Assembly: GCA_905250125.1 (NCBI GenBank) | Contig: CAJNOL010000346.1 | Span: 91,594 to 155,593 of the forward strand | Length of the DNA: 64,000 bases | Source: Rotaria sordida | Lineage: Eukaryota; Rotifera; Eurotatoria; Philodinida; Philodinidae | Direction: 5' to 3' | Shown: one piece after another, positions 1-12,694 of the stretch | Position numbering within the stretch: position 1 is the first letter of the stretch | Layout: each line of letters begins with the position of its first letter | Notes under the pieces: generated by a model | Told to the model about the DNA's origin: nothing | The model's database searches: none | The model's input: only the letters and a program-made list of their open reading frames with translations | Program-made: the position numbers and the translations under genes

Positions 1-3000
1 AAGAAAACAAAGTTGTTAATATAATCCTTACAAGATTAAAATGATACATTTCTTCAAACTCCTTCTAATTATTCAGGAATGTCATAAAAAATTAATTCAT
101 ATATTATAACGAGATATGTTTGGATATACAGTCTGTGATCGTATATTAACAATTTATAGCACAGTAAATGATACTTTATGGATCGTCTTTATCATGCTAT
201 GTGAGGGCACCGAGGAAGTTGAAATTTTTATCCCTATACTTCAAGACTTATTTCAGTTCATATTTCATAAAAGTATTAAATTAATTTAAAAGCATAAAAT
301 ATTGCAAATGATAATAAACTCATAGAAGAAAATATAAATGATAGAATACATTATCAAGGCATTCTCTCGATAGGTTATGATCAACAGTCTATATCGTCAG
401 AACATACCTGATTTGAACATCCTATACAAATATGCATCTCTTTGTAAAGACACAATAATAGCCATTTACATATTGAAAGACATTAAAGATGAACAAATAA
501 TAATAAGAGATATTCAAATATTTTGTTCAATTCGAAGAAAAAATTTGAAGTTGAGTATATGACGGGTGCTGAGACCTAAAGGCTTGCGATGAGCGAAGAA
601 ACAGACGTTCATTCAGTGTATGACGGCGAATGCGTATAGCATCTGTATCCCCAATTAGAACCACTTCTACCATCTAGATTGTTGGCATCAACACCAAACG
701 ATGACCAAACGAATCATTATGGAAGATTGCTTCATTGTTGCTTTTTGTTTTTTTGGTATTTGAGGAGAAAATGGTAGATCAATGTAAAGAAGTGATCGAA
801 TCATGTGGTTTCACAGTGATGTTTCGGCTTTATATATTCGTTGTTTGCCTAGTATAGAAGAATTTTCCATAAAATATTTTCTTCTCACATATGACGACAG
901 AGATAGATTCATCTTTTGCGCTCAGAATGTGATTTTTTTTTCGTAGGTAGCGATGCATGTCGTCATCAACGTAAAGAAAAAATCGTACATATATATTCAT
1001 AGTGATGTCTATCTATGCATATAAAACCTTGAGTCTTATATGCATTCAAATAGTCCTTTTCTCCATTTTTTTTCTCTTTTGATGTGACTGTAAATGATAG
1101 AAAAAACGAAAGGTTTAATCAATGATTATGCATCTATCACGTTTATTCAGTGATGAGATATTCTTTATAGTGTTCAAATGAACAAGGACATCTCCTATTG
1201 CCTATCTCAGAGAAGAGTGAGAGAAAACCATACTGACGTTGTGACTCTCAGTGAAAATTAAATTCATATCAAGCATAAACAAGGAATACGGCTTGTCCAC
1301 ATGATGCGACACTTTGTTGCTGAAGGTTTTGACAAATTTTTTCCGAATTGAACAGATCTAAATGAATTATTAGGTGTAGTGTTTCATGCTAATTACAAGT
1401 TTGACATTTTCTTTTTTTAAATTCGATTTTGGCAATGAGATCGGAGTTTTATACTTTTCAAAAATCGTATTTTAAATTTCATAGTCATGAAATTTTTTCA
1501 AATAATGCTAAGTGACATATCACTCAATGTAGATTTTAATTCTCTACAAGATGACTAATTTATGATTGATTTTTTGTTGCTAAGAACAACTTGTATATTA
1601 CTTATACAGTTTCCAACTTACTGTATAGTTAATGAACTCTGATTTTGATGTAGCAACTTAATTGTTGCATAGAATGATTATATATAGAGAAAAGTCCAAT
1701 ATATATGAAAATAAAATATTTCTGAACCCGTTAAGTGGCTTACAATCGGTCGATAAAAGTAATAGCGTTACGTTTATTTGTTGCATTTTTTAGCTGAGCA
1801 TAAAATAGTTTAGAGAAAATCTTTTTTTTTCACCGCTTAAAAACTTGTTTGATACTCTACAAAATTGACTATAGAAGTGTTTCGTATGGAGAAATACTTT
1901 TGCAAGAAATTAGAGTCTTATCATCGACACTGAAGAAAAAGGATCTTTTTATGTAATAGCACTAAGTGATGATAAAATCTTCCTAGAAGCTCAAGCCTTC
2001 AGCCAATAAAAGTCTTGCTTATAGCATAAATACAGTGTAACAAGCTGCATCGACTAGCGTTGGAAAGAATTTCTAACTCTGAAACCTTGCGAGATAATAC
2101 AAAAAATAGTGTGTCAAAATCTTAACAGCATTACGTTTGGACAAGCCGAATAGCGTAGAAGGTATATGATGAAAGAGGCAAAGCAAAGATGACATACTAT
2201 TAAAATAAAAGATAAGTCGTGTACGCCCAAAAGTAAAGAGAGACAAGATGGAGACTTGTTTGTTTCTTGTACCTTTTTTCGTTTTTTCATCGTTACTTAC
2301 ATACGTACTGATAACTGCACAACAAGATCTGTGAACCAACCGAAAAACCTGACCTGTGCATGGAAGATACAAATCGATGTTGTAGTTTTCACTTGTGCTC
2401 TGTAGCAACCGACTTGCCGAAATAAAATTAATTTTTTAAGTAATTAACTTATGAGAACGCTTAATATTCGACTATGTAACTATTCGTGTCATTATGGATG
2501 AAAAATCATTCACGACCAGAGGTGCGGAATCTACCATAAAATTGGAAAGTTTCACCAACTGGTAAAAACTTTCTGAAAAATTTCCCCAGCTCAGAAAATC
2601 AGAAATCCTTATTTATTTTAGCATATTTATACGTAACAAACAGATGTCCAAGCGAGCTATTTCACTAAAAATATATTCCTTGTTCTCTGCTCGAAAACAT
2701 TTCAACAATTCTATATCGAATAAATGTTGCGATCTAGAAAATACAACGAAGATTGAGAGAAAAAGCAATGGACACAGGATAGAAAAAGAAAAACGAGTAG
2801 AACGAACGATACATAAAGAAAGGAAAGAAAACAAAGAAGTAAGAGGGTCATTATAAATAAATAACCAAAGGAAGAGCAAGGCAAATCAGAGACTCTGTTT
2901 AATGAGTTTGTGATTTTTCCCTGCAGGATGAATCGTCTTTCGCAAAATTTCCCGATACTTGACAATTCCTCAAAAATTTTCTCAACCGCGGTGGTGGCGC

Positions 3001-4116
3001 ATACGGGTAGATTCTGCATCTCTGGATAATATTTGAAAAAGAACAAGACATAAACCAGTTTACATGATTGTACACAACTTGTTATAAATCTAATCACATG
3101 ATTAATGAACTCGCGTATCATTTTTTCTCCTAATCGATAAATATAATTTATCGTCATTTACTTAACATGTTAAACTTTTCTATTTACACTTGAACTACAA
3201 ATATCAATCATCATCAGATTTCTTTGATACAAAACATAAAAACTATTTGGTCTAATGGTTTTTAACAACATATCTATGAAGATAAAAATTATCGAGCATT
3301 ATACATTCATTTTTAAGTCATAAAAGAATATTTAATGTAGAAATAAATATAGTCTGTTAGTCCTGTGGATCTTTAGGTCCGATGTAGAAAAGCTCGAAAA
3401 AACAACCAATTCTTAAAAGAAAAAAATCTTGAACAATTTACAGTATATGATATAAGTGTAATAATCAAACAACATGTGTTTGTACGTACTTTATATTTTA
3501 TTTCAAATAGCCATGATAATGCATTAACGAAGTAGAAAAATCGTAAAAGAATGTTAACAAGAAAAGATCATTTGTTTGTCTCAACTAATACAGAAAGTTC
3601 CTCTAAAATATCACCAAAACTTATTTCATTTTAATCAAATAACAATCGAACTGAACGAAATCGTTTTTGAAATGCAACTGATTTCTTTTTGTTTTTGTTT
3701 GTTCTTTTCACCTGTCATCATCTTCAGCATTTGTTGACGAATAATAACTTCTTCTCTGTTGAATAGAGCCAATGGAATCCAAAATTTTTGGATTCGCACC
3801 CGATCAAGTCCGAATCTAGGACCATTCCGATGAGTTCTACTCTTGAGACAATGAACTATGTGATTTACATGGAACTAGTTAAGTGGTCATGGAATGAGAC
3901 GATATCTTTGGAGATTTCATTTTTCGAAATTTTAACTATTCAAAATTCTATTTTATTCGACATTTTACTTTTTTGACACTGTCGAGTTCAAGATCATTAC
4001 AGTCATTCGAACCTTAGCGATTTGATAAGATAATTTTACATGATAGTACAATGTTTCATTAATTTTAATTTCTATAAAACATGAAATTAATTGATATATT
4101 TTATTCAAAAATCATA
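1..4116. other. No supported gene; A+T-rich intergenic sequence
   Basis: I find no coding region with exon-like codon use, no spliced model and no RNA gene. Short open frames occur on both strands, for example 2711-3157 on the minus strand, but they overlap one another and lack recognisable domains. A short perfect palindrome lies at about 3777-3795 (AATCCAAAATTTTTGGATT). A more G+C-rich patch at about 2985-3030 could be a decayed remnant, but I cannot identify it. Confidence 0.5.
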
Positions 4117-4677
4117 TTAGGAATCAGATGTTATATTTAACAACTTAAAACGCCATTTAATTGGTATTGAAGATTTCTCTAAAGATAATTGTTCGGTTGT
4201 AGTAGTCAATGATAAATGATTATTTGAATGATTTATTTGTGTTGATGATTGATCGAGAATATTTAAAACAGTTGGCTGTTCATCTGATGTTAATTCATCA
4301 TATTCAAATTGTTTATCTTTTTGACTAATTAAATGGCCAAATTTTCTTATTAACATATTCATTTTTGCGCGTAGTATTTCATTTTCATTAGTTAATTGTG
4401 TTAATTTAGTTTCTAATACAAAATCATTCATACGTCTTTTAGTACGTGATTGTTTAGCTGATAAATTATTTCTTGAGCGTTGTGACCAATACATAGAATT
4501 GTTTTTATCATTTGATATAGAATCATATTGTTTTTGACTAGATTTATCATTTAATAAAATAAATTCTTCTTGAGAAGTATCCAAAGTGGAACAAGATGGT
4601 GAAATAGACAATGATGATGACGATGATGAAGTATCATGATATAGATGATTGTTAACAACAGATGGTGACGAGGACAT
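4117..4677 (-). CDS. NFIL3: bZIP transcription factor, NFIL3/E4BP4-like
   Basis: Single-exon gene of 186 residues. The basic region is at about residues 62-82: MYW followed by NNLSAKQSR and TKRR, matching the bZIP pattern N-x2-A-x3-SR. It runs into a leucine zipper at about 88-116 (VLETKL..L..EN..L.A....L..KFG). The MYW lead-in, the ND-VLE-KL block and the closing KFG are typical of NFIL3/E4BP4 rather than of C/EBP or AP-1. NFIL3-family proteins bind DNA as dimers in the nucleus and often repress PAR-bZIP targets. The N-terminus is rich in Ser and the C-terminus in Ser/Thr/Asn, with no known domain. The protein is much shorter than vertebrate NFIL3 (about 460 residues), and only the bZIP is conserved. 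It is divergent from CCDC93. The symbol marks the family, not strict orthology. Confidence 0.85.
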   Translation of the reverse strand: MSSSPSVVNNHLYHDTSSSSSSLSISPSCSTLDTSQEEFILLNDKSSQKQYDSISNDKNNSMYWSQRSRNNLSAKQSRTKRRMNDFVLETKLTQLTNENEILRAKMNMLIRKFGHLISQKDKQFEYDELTSDEQPTVLNILDQSSTQINHSNNHLSLTTTTEQLSLEKSSIPIKWRFKLLNITSDS

Positions 4678-5371
4678 CGTACGAATGAATAATTTTCATT
4701 TGATCATATACTATATCATAAAAACAAGAGTATTTTGCAGCAGATTCAAGACTGCGAGATACTCTACCCACTCGTCATTTGTCTGGACATGGAGTGTTGT
4801 TCTCCCTCTCGCGCTCTTTTCTCTTTTTTTTTTCTTTTTTCTCTTCTATACTGAGCCGACATTGATGGTGGATGTATACCTGAAGTGAGAGTAAAGAGAA
4901 AGAGAAAGAGAAAGGGAGGGCAGCAGACGCCTATACATAGACTGCATCATCGATGGATGAATGGCGAGACGATCGTTTCATAATGAACAAACACAGTTTG
5001 CACTCACCAAAACGAGAAGAAATAGAATAAGGTCAAAGAATGCATTTGTTCTTTGCTTTGTGTAAATAATTAATTAATTGCTCATAAATAGAGATCTGAA
5101 GAAAAAATAAATCGAATATTATTATTATTATTATCAATGAAATAAAAAAATACAAACAGATATAATAAATTTTAAAAAAAATGAAATAAATTATTTCTCT
5201 AAGTGAAACGAAAAGGTAAATTGAGAGAGATAGTGTAGTTGTTCTTATTCTTATTCTTATTCGTCCTTTATTCAAATGATAAGGCCTCTTTTCTTTTGCT
5301 ACCACTTAACCAACACACAGACGCAAAAAAAAGAACTGCGCTAAAACTATCTTTCTGCATTTTACATCAAA
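4678..5371. promoter_or_regulatory. Divergent intergenic region between the bZIP gene and CCDC93
   Basis: This 694-bp stretch separates two genes transcribed away from each other and should hold both promoters. It has a long pyrimidine tract at about 4798-4846, a GA-rich tract at about 4885-4920, and a short TTCTTA-type repeat at about 5241-5262. I see no convincing TATA box at a fixed distance from either ATG. The promoter role is inferred from position only. Confidence 0.4.
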
Positions 5372-8300
5372 ATGGCCATGCTAGGAAAGGTAGTTTTTTT
5401 TTTAAATGAATAAATAAAAATTTTTCTTGAGTACATATTTTTTCTAATTAGTTCGATGTACGTGAAGATCCTGAACAAAAAGCAAAATGTGACGAAACAA
5501 TGGAATTATTATTAGCTGCTGGATATTTTCGTGTGCGCATCAAAGGTTTATCTGATTTTGATAAAGTAATTTTTCTTTCTCAACGATATGTATTGTTCAT
5601 CAATATTCATTTTATAGGTAGTCGGTGGACTTGCCTGGAGCATTCAAGCATGTAATTTTGCTGTTGATATTGATGTACTCTATCAAGAAAATGCTATTCT
5701 TGGTCAAAAAATGTATGAAAATATGTTTCTATTTATTTTAGAAATAATCTTTTTGTTTTTTATTTCATTAGAGCATTAACAGAACGTATTATTCTTGTAT
5801 TATCTCGTATGAGATGTCCACATGCAATTGAACCTTATCAAATTCAAGGTGGTGATTTTATACATATATTTCCGGTTGTCCAATGGCTTGTTAAACGTGT
5901 ATTTGAACGACGTGCTGAAATCGGTGATTTAAATCGTGCTTATGCGTTAAATCAATATAATAAACAATTTGGTGAATTAATCGATGAAGTAAAAAAAAAA
6001 AAAAAAGAAGCATTCAAAAATTAATCTTTCTATATAATACATTTTTTATTCATACAGACAAAATCAACGTCATTTAAAGAAAATGTTGAAGATATTCGAG
6101 TAAATGACATTTACATCGAAAACTAAAAGATCATTTAAAAAAATTCATTTTAGATTCGTCATCGACCTAGACGTCGTTATCGTTGTTTAGATAGTAAAAA
6201 GAAACGGTTAAATAATACTGATGAACGTCGTAAACGAATACATTCTACTCTTGTTGAATTTGGTCAAGTGCATCAATTATTGGATACATCAACAGGAAAT
6301 GAAAAACCACAACAAGATGTTGATGCATTAATTAAAAATATGATTGATGAAAAAGTATAACATCTTTTTCTTCAAAAATAGCCAATTCAACTTTGTTCTT
6401 TTTTTTATTCAATTTTTAGTCAAAAATTACTACACAAATTGTTAATTCATTAGTTAATCAACAACAAGATACGTTACGTGGAATAATCGAAGATTTTGAA
6501 GAAAAAGTAAATGAAAAAAAAAACCAAAATTATTAAGGAAGAGGGTCGATAACTGTTGAAAATGACTGTTTCTAGAAATTCGGTTTCTTCTATGTCAAAT
6601 TATCACACGAGATGTCCAAACATGAGCACTGATAAAATTATTCATAAAGCACTTATTTATCCTGTGCACAGAAATGACTGAAAAGTCAATCGCGGCCACA
6701 TATACATTGAGTTCGATCGTTTATGATAATTAACACTGTTCAAGCGCTTCAATATTGTATAAAAATATCGAGAAAATTGTGTTTTGGTTGAAAACTAATA
6801 TGATATTCTAAATTAGCATCCCGAAATTAGTGGACTTATGTGTATCTGAAATATTTTTACAAACTTTTTTTTTCGTTGAAAAGTTCACTTCTGGTTCCTC
6901 TCAAAGTTGGGTCAAAAAAAGGAATTTCATTGAAAAGTTATTTTTATAGTGGGAACCGAGTTCTAAGATTATAAAACGATAGTAGAACTTCAAATCGCAG
7001 ATGAATAAGTAATAAAAACAGTTTTCATGAAATTCATTTTTTGACCTAATCCTGACGGAGACCACGGTAAATTTTTCAATGAAAAACACAGTTTGCCAAA
7101 ATATTTGAAATACACATAAGTCCACTTTTTTTTGGGACACTTATTCAGAATATCATATTAGTTTTCATCTAAAACGTAATTTTCATATCGAACCTTATTG
7201 AATACCAATGAGAAAGGCTAAAAATCCTGTCTCGAGAACAATATCCTAAGGATTCGTTTGTGTTGCTACTGTTATTTCTTCGATATCTTTATACTATTTT
7301 GAAGTATTTAATTTTATCGTCGATAGGATCCACTTTCGGACACATTGTATGATAGTTTGACATAGTAGAAATCAAATTTCTCGAGGTAGTTCAATTTGAA
7401 CAGTTATCGATCTCACTTCTTTTAATAAAATATTCTTTCAAAGGAAAAAGCCCGTCTTGAAGAAGCACTTTTATCTGAAAGTGGTCAACAACAATTAGCA
7501 ATACGTACATTTAAAGTACAATTAAATAAACAAACAGAAAGAATAAATACTTTACAAAAAAATATTGAAGAATTACAAAATAAAAAAGAAGAAACAAAAA
7601 ATTCAGCATTTGAAGTAAATTATTAATATACAAATTATTTTTTGATTCAATAAATTTTCTTTTATATCAAGTTTAAACAACAACATGAATCACTTAAAGA
7701 AGAACTTGAACAAATTGAAATGCAAACACAAAATGTTAATCCTGAGTAATAAGAAAAATATTTTGTTTTGTATTCGAATAATAAAATTCAAATTTTTTTA
7801 GGGCTCTTAAACGTGTTCAAGCATTTGTTGCTGATTATGAAACAACAAAAAAAGAAGAAAATGAACGACGTACAACGTATAAAAATGAAAAGAATGAACT
7901 TGAACAAGAAATTGAGAAATTACAAGCACGTTTACATTCATCAACTGATGTAGACAATACAGAAAATGAAAAAATGAGACAAATTGAAGAACAATATCAA
8001 ACGGTGTCTGATCGCTTACAAACACAACGTCTTGTCATGGTAAACTATTATTCTCATCTTAAATAAAATTTCTAGTTTGTTATGATATTCATCTGAATAA
8101 TCGAAGAACTCTAAAAGAAAGAAGTGTAGTCTTGAAGAATTTAAAATTTGGTCATTTAAAAAGTGAATGTGAGACATCAGTCATTTTATTCAATAGACGC
8201 TGCATCTTCAAGCTTACGAGGGAAGTACCAAAAGTGTATAGCTCCGTTTTGATTCATTCATATTTCGTTCGACAGATTATATTAACGTAAGCAAATGTCT

Positions 8301-10526
8301 GAAAACTTTCGTGCTCATGGTCTATCAGCGAAGAGTTATGACCATTTTATTGAAATCCACTTATTTTCGAAACAAACTAAAATGAAGAGTTTTGTCTATA
8401 AATAGATTTAACAGTTATTAGATAGTCTCGAAAGTATCAATGTGAACGCACATGTCTTTCTCGGAACATCTAATTTTCAAGTAGACTCAATTGCTGAATC
8501 CTCATATGGTAAATCGTTGGTCTTTTTTTTTGGACATTAAATGTTTCGAGAAAGACATGCTCGTTTCCGCTGAAATTTTACAGGATTATCTAATGAGAGT
8601 TAAATCTATTTAAAAGTGAAATTCTTAATTTTGGTTTTTTTGGAAATGAACGGTTCTCAATAAAAGGCTCATAAGAGAACCTCTCTAAGTGTCACATCGT
8701 TTTTCGACCGAGACGATGTTTATTTGATGAACACTATTGAGTAATAGAGAAGCCTGGAATGATATAATTTTCCAGACCTTCGTTCTCGAGATATCGAAAT
8801 TTTACTGGATTTTTCAATAAAAACCTGTGCTTCCCTCAGATCATGTGAAAATTCGACTTTCAAGTTTTGGCAAGTGGTAAATTTTCCAGTATCTTCTATT
8901 CTGAGATATTCAATTTTCGAAATTCTCTCATGTGAAAAAGTAAATTTTGTTCATATATTTATATCTCTAAAAAAGAAATGATAAGAAAGCTAAAACTTGC
9001 ACCATCAACTAATCTCATTGACAACTTTGTTTGTGCAAAGTTTGCAGTTAATATTCGAAAGTTGATTTTCCACATGACCTAAGGAAGATCGCAGCTTTTT
9101 GTTAAAAAATCTCGTAAAATTTCGATATCTCAAGAACAAAGATCCAGAAAAAAAACCTATTCTAGACTTTTCTATTACTCATCAAATGAACATCGTCTTA
9201 GCCGAAAAACGATTTGACATCTGAAGAGGTTTTCTCGTCAGTAAAATGGATATAATTCCTGTTCGGTCGACTAAAGATACGAGTACTTTTAGGCTTTTTC
9301 TTACGTTTATATAATCCATCGAACAAGGTTTGCATGAATCAAAATGGAGCTGATAATCTCGAGTATTTCCCTCGTTAGTTTTACCAAATACAGTATCATC
9401 TAATGTAGCTTCCCTTCCCTGAAAAATAAAATGTCATGACTTCCTCTTATGAGAACTCACGTCGCTAATCCATAAGTGACCTTCTATTGTGAGTTAGTTT
9501 TTTTCCTAATACTTGCCTAGAAAACCAAGGATTTTTGGCAAACTTTTCTAACATTTAGACAAACGTTTTTAGCAGCTAAGTGCTTGCTAACCAGAATTTT
9601 TGTTAGGAAAATCATTGTTTTTGCTACTCAACAATTAAATTCTTATTCGATAAAACTCCCAAAAACTTGCTGGGACGGTTATCTTCATCTTTATTCATAA
9701 TGTAAAGCCTGAAAAGTAAATAGTTGGAAAAACACATCGATACTTGTCAATTGTTCTTTAAAATCTATCTCACTATTGTTTTCAATGCTTGTTTTTCTTT
9801 CTTCCATTTTTGAATTTGAAATCTTCTTTCAATATTGATTTCATCATATTTCATTTAAAGCTTTTCGTTAGTAGAAACATTTCAAGTATAGCAGAACTTG
9901 ATAATCAATTGAAAATAATTGAAAATTTTTCAGGCAAAAAAAGTACGTGAAATATCTGCACTTAGTCGACGTATTGATGATATTCCATCATCAAGTGAAT
10001 TAGCTCAATATCGTCAAGCATTTTTTCAACTATATAATCAAAGTGCAGTTTTATATCGACAAACAAAACAAAATTATACATTATATAATACATTTACTGA
10101 TATGATTGATTATATGACTAAAGAAATAACATTAATTGAATCAATTAATGATGGTTATTCACAGTGCGTTAATGATTTCCAAAAAAAAAAACAGAATTTT
10201 TTTACTTTATATAAAAAAATTTTTAGAGCAATTTTATCATCAACAGGTAAAGAACATTTTCTTAAACAATTAGAAGGTATCGTTGAAAGTGTTAAACAAA
10301 GTCGAGCTAAAATTGAACGACGTCAACAAGAAGAAAAATCAAAACGTGATGTATTAAATATACAATTGGCACAATTAATAGAAAAAGCACGACAATATGC
10401 TAAAGTTCTTAAAGATTTTCAAGAAGTAAGTTTCATCGACTTTTATCTATTTTTTTAAATAAATATGTTTATTTTCTTTTATAGGCTATTCGAGAAAACG
10501 AATATCTTACATCAAAATCCAAATAG
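5372..10526 (+). CDS. CCDC93: CCDC93, CCC-complex coiled-coil subunit
   Basis: Twelve exons: 5372-5389, 5452-5565, 5618-5712, 5772-5988, 6058-6099, 6154-6354, 6420-6506, 7444-7614, 7672-7745, 7802-8039, 9934-10425, 10485-10526. All junctions keep phase and give 596 residues, against about 630 in human. The N-terminal globular domain carries the family signatures [21 protein letters not shown], split below as [11 protein letters not shown] plus FDKVVGG, then [15 protein letters not shown] and [15 protein letters not shown]. The rest is Glu/Lys/Gln-rich coiled coil. In animals CCDC93 joins CCDC22 and COMMD proteins in the CCC complex, which works with Retriever and WASH in endosomal recycling. 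Introns 7 (937 nt) and 10 (1894 nt) are unusually long and hold inverted repeats; the other introns are short. An AATAAA lies at 10577-10582. The start is the first ATG in frame, giving the short exon MAMLGK. Exon 1 is the least certain part. Confidence 0.93.
6778..7180. repeat. Imperfect inverted repeat in CCDC93 intron 7
   Basis: The left arm (about 6778-6898) pairs with the right arm (about 7068-7180). Both contain, in opposite orientation, a GTGGACTTATGTGTAT-type block and a block reading AAAACTAATATGATATTCT. The spacer is about 170 nt. Alignment was by eye, so the arm ends are approximate. Confidence 0.75.
8400..8612. repeat. Imperfect inverted repeat in CCDC93 intron 10 (first)
   Basis: The left arm (about 8400-8470: AATAGATTTAAC, then CATGTCTTTCTCG) is complementary to the right arm (about 8541-8612: CGAGAAAGACATG, then GTTAAATCTATTT). 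The loop is about 70 nt. Confidence 0.75.
8676..9238. repeat. Long imperfect inverted repeat in CCDC93 intron 10 (second)
   Basis: The left arm (about 8676-8872) and right arm (about 9048-9238) match as reverse complements over most of their length. Paired blocks include CTCGAGATATCGAAATTTTAC with TAAAATTTCGATATCTCAAG, and CGACCGAGACGATG with CATCGTCTTAGCCG. Together with the 8400-8612 repeat, this fills much of the 1.9-kb intron. Confidence 0.8.
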
Positions 10527-12316
10527 GATAAAAGATTTTTTTTTTTCATTATTTTCACATATTTTTTTTTTCTGAATAAATCATACATAAAGTACTTTCA
10601 ATCGATCACTTAGATCACCGTTATTAAAAAGTATTATGAAGAATGTCAATCATCATTGTTTTGAATGTAAAACTTTTTTTTTAAAATTAACACTACATTC
10701 AGCTACCACCTGCACAAAAGAAGATTACGGACCTTCTTTTATGCTCATAACTTTTAATGACAACTTTTTTTTAGATAACCATAAGGACTTGGAAGATTTA
10801 AGAAGATATTTTTAAGATTTAAAATATCCATAAATAACGCTGATCTGACGAGAAAACATTCCTAGATGTGCATGTTTTTTTGAGTTGATATTTTGTCCAT
10901 AAGTAGGCCTTGATGAGCTATGGAAAGCCTCCAAAGAGTGTTTCTTGCCGAACCTTGAATTGTTCGAGTATTTTCCATGCATGCGAAAGTAATGCCAAAC
11001 GCTTTTTGGTGATCTTTAAAAGATTGGAGCCTGTAAATCTTTTTGAGAGTGGACATACTGAAGGATAAAAAGTTTAGAGCAGTTGTAATTTTGAGTTTTC
11101 TGCTCGATGGTAATTGTTTGAAAGAATCTGAAAAATGCATTTGAGTACTTGAAAGGATTCTCTAACAGGACTGGTGAATCTAGAGACTCCAATAAAACTG
11201 CTTATATGAGGATGTCTAGAAAACCGCAACCACTAAAACTAGTTTTCTAGCATCCATTTGAAGCTTTCTGGAAATTGTTTTATTCGATAGGGCAAGGTGA
11301 GATGTCTGGCCTCTCTTCATCGAACTGTATTCAATTGATAGAAGATCAAAGAAGCATTTTTCTTTTGTTTTTATAAAAAATTTCAATGATTTCGCCGTGT
11401 TTGACGTTTGGGGACTTTCTATAAATTGAATACAATTCGATGAAGAGAATTGAGACATCTCATCTTGCTCAATCAAATAAAACCATTTCCAATAAGCTTT
11501 AAATAGATCCTAGAAAAGTAGTTTTGAGAGAGTTTTGGTTTTCTTAATTCTCATCCAAGTAGTTTATTGGAACTTTTAGGTCCAGCAATTCTCATAGAAA
11601 ATTCTTTCAACAACTCAAATGTTTTTTCGGATTTTGCCTACCTATTATCATCAAGAAGAAAAGTCAAAATTACAACTGCTCTAAACTTTTATTCGTCACT
11701 ATAGTTATCATCAAGTTCACTCGGATAAAGATCTACAGCTTCCTACTTTTTAATAGTCACCAAAAAGTGTTTGCCATTAATTTCATATTGCTCACTAAGG
11801 TCCACTCATGAGCAAAATATCAACTCAATATCCTGAAACTGATCATATTTTCATGTGAACATAGTAATTAGTTCCAATTCTTCGAGAAATTAAATAATTA
11901 AAGGGAGGAGAGTTAATCTATACATTGAATGATTTATAATTATGAAAAAATTAATAATAGTTCTAAAGCAATTTCATTTCCATCAGAGTTATTGCAATAC
12001 AATCCGGCGTTTTTTTTCATTATTTTTCCTTAAAATTATTTTAATAATACTGTGAAAACTTTTTATATCAATAAATGATTGACATAACAAGTTAAAATGA
12101 TAAACGATTAATTCAATTTTCTTTGCTTTGGTATTCAAATCTTTAAAATCTAAAGATAATACTACTTAATCATATTGGTTTATTTTTCTTCAAAATAAAA
12201 CGCAGAAAAATAAAATTCTGAATCATTTTAAATCGTGTGTTTTCTTTTTGTTTATTTTGCATTTATATCAATTGATCTATTACGATTGAAATTCATTTTA
12301 TATAATAATTATTCTT
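10527..12316. other. Intergenic region, mostly an approximately 1-kb imperfect palindrome
   Basis: After the CCDC93 3' end there is no supported gene before 12317. Most of the span is the inverted repeat at 10878-11830. The remainder (about 11840-12316) is plain A+T-rich sequence and probably includes the 3' flank of the minus-strand membrane-protein copy. Confidence 0.55.
10878..11830. repeat. Long imperfect palindrome (foldback element), intergenic
   Basis: The outer ends pair: GTTGATATTTTGTC near 10881 with GCAAAATATCAACTC near 11812. A middle pair is AGAGCAGTTGTAATTTTGA near 11080 with TCAAAATTACAACTGCTCT near 11667. The inner arms 11233-11340 and about 11421-11530 also pair (CTAAAACTAGTTTTCTAG with CTAGAAAAGTAGTTTTGAG). 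The open frames 10862-11140 and 11216-11476 lie inside the arms and are not treated as genes. Confidence 0.75.
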
Positions 12317-12694
12317 TTAACATGTCGAACAAGTAAAAAAAGTAATTAAAATAGCCGGAAATAAAATTATAATATGTATCACATCAAAAATAACTATGAT
12401 AAATTTATGTTGTAAAAGCATTCTTGCTATCAGATCAAGTATTGTATAAATTAGTTTGGCAATTAATAAAAATCCAGATACTTGTATAATTTGCCATGGT
12501 GTTTGTTTTCGACAAACAACAAAAAGACACGAAATCAAAATTCTAATAACAAGTAGACAATAATTAAATCAAAAGGTAATATAAGCAAATTTTGATTGAA
12601 ATGAAATTGAATCAAATGAAAGATATATTATGTGTACCATAAGATAAGGTAAATAACATAATGAACTACTTATATGGAGTAAAATCAGACACAT
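12317..12694 (-). pseudogene. Broken copy of a small multi-pass membrane protein (in-frame TGA)
   Basis: The minus-strand frame starts at an ATG at 12694 and ends with TAA at 12317-12319. It is 126 codons long, interrupted by one TGA at 12569-12571 (codon 42). Apart from that codon it reads as an integral membrane protein with about four hydrophobic stretches. Read through the TGA, it lines up almost without gaps with the start of the neighbouring intact protein at 13854-14342: both begin at a Met before the first hydrophobic helix, share a LP-L/HP-HL position, and share a SGFLL/SGILL position. The TGA falls where the paralogue has Val/Ile near the second helix. I found no GT-AG intron in correct phase that would remove it. 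The simplest reading is a recently inactivated tandem duplicate. A sequencing error or readthrough are alternatives. Function unknown. Confidence 0.6.

Noticed and set aside
2711-3157. Minus-strand open frame of 148 codons, partly hydrophobic
   Set aside because: The downstream part is low-complexity Phe/Leu/Ser and overlaps a plus-strand frame. No domain and no splice partners were found. It could be a decayed fragment.
10862-11476. Two minus-strand open frames of 86-92 codons
   Set aside because: Both lie inside the arms of the 10878-11830 palindrome. Neither has a recognisable domain.
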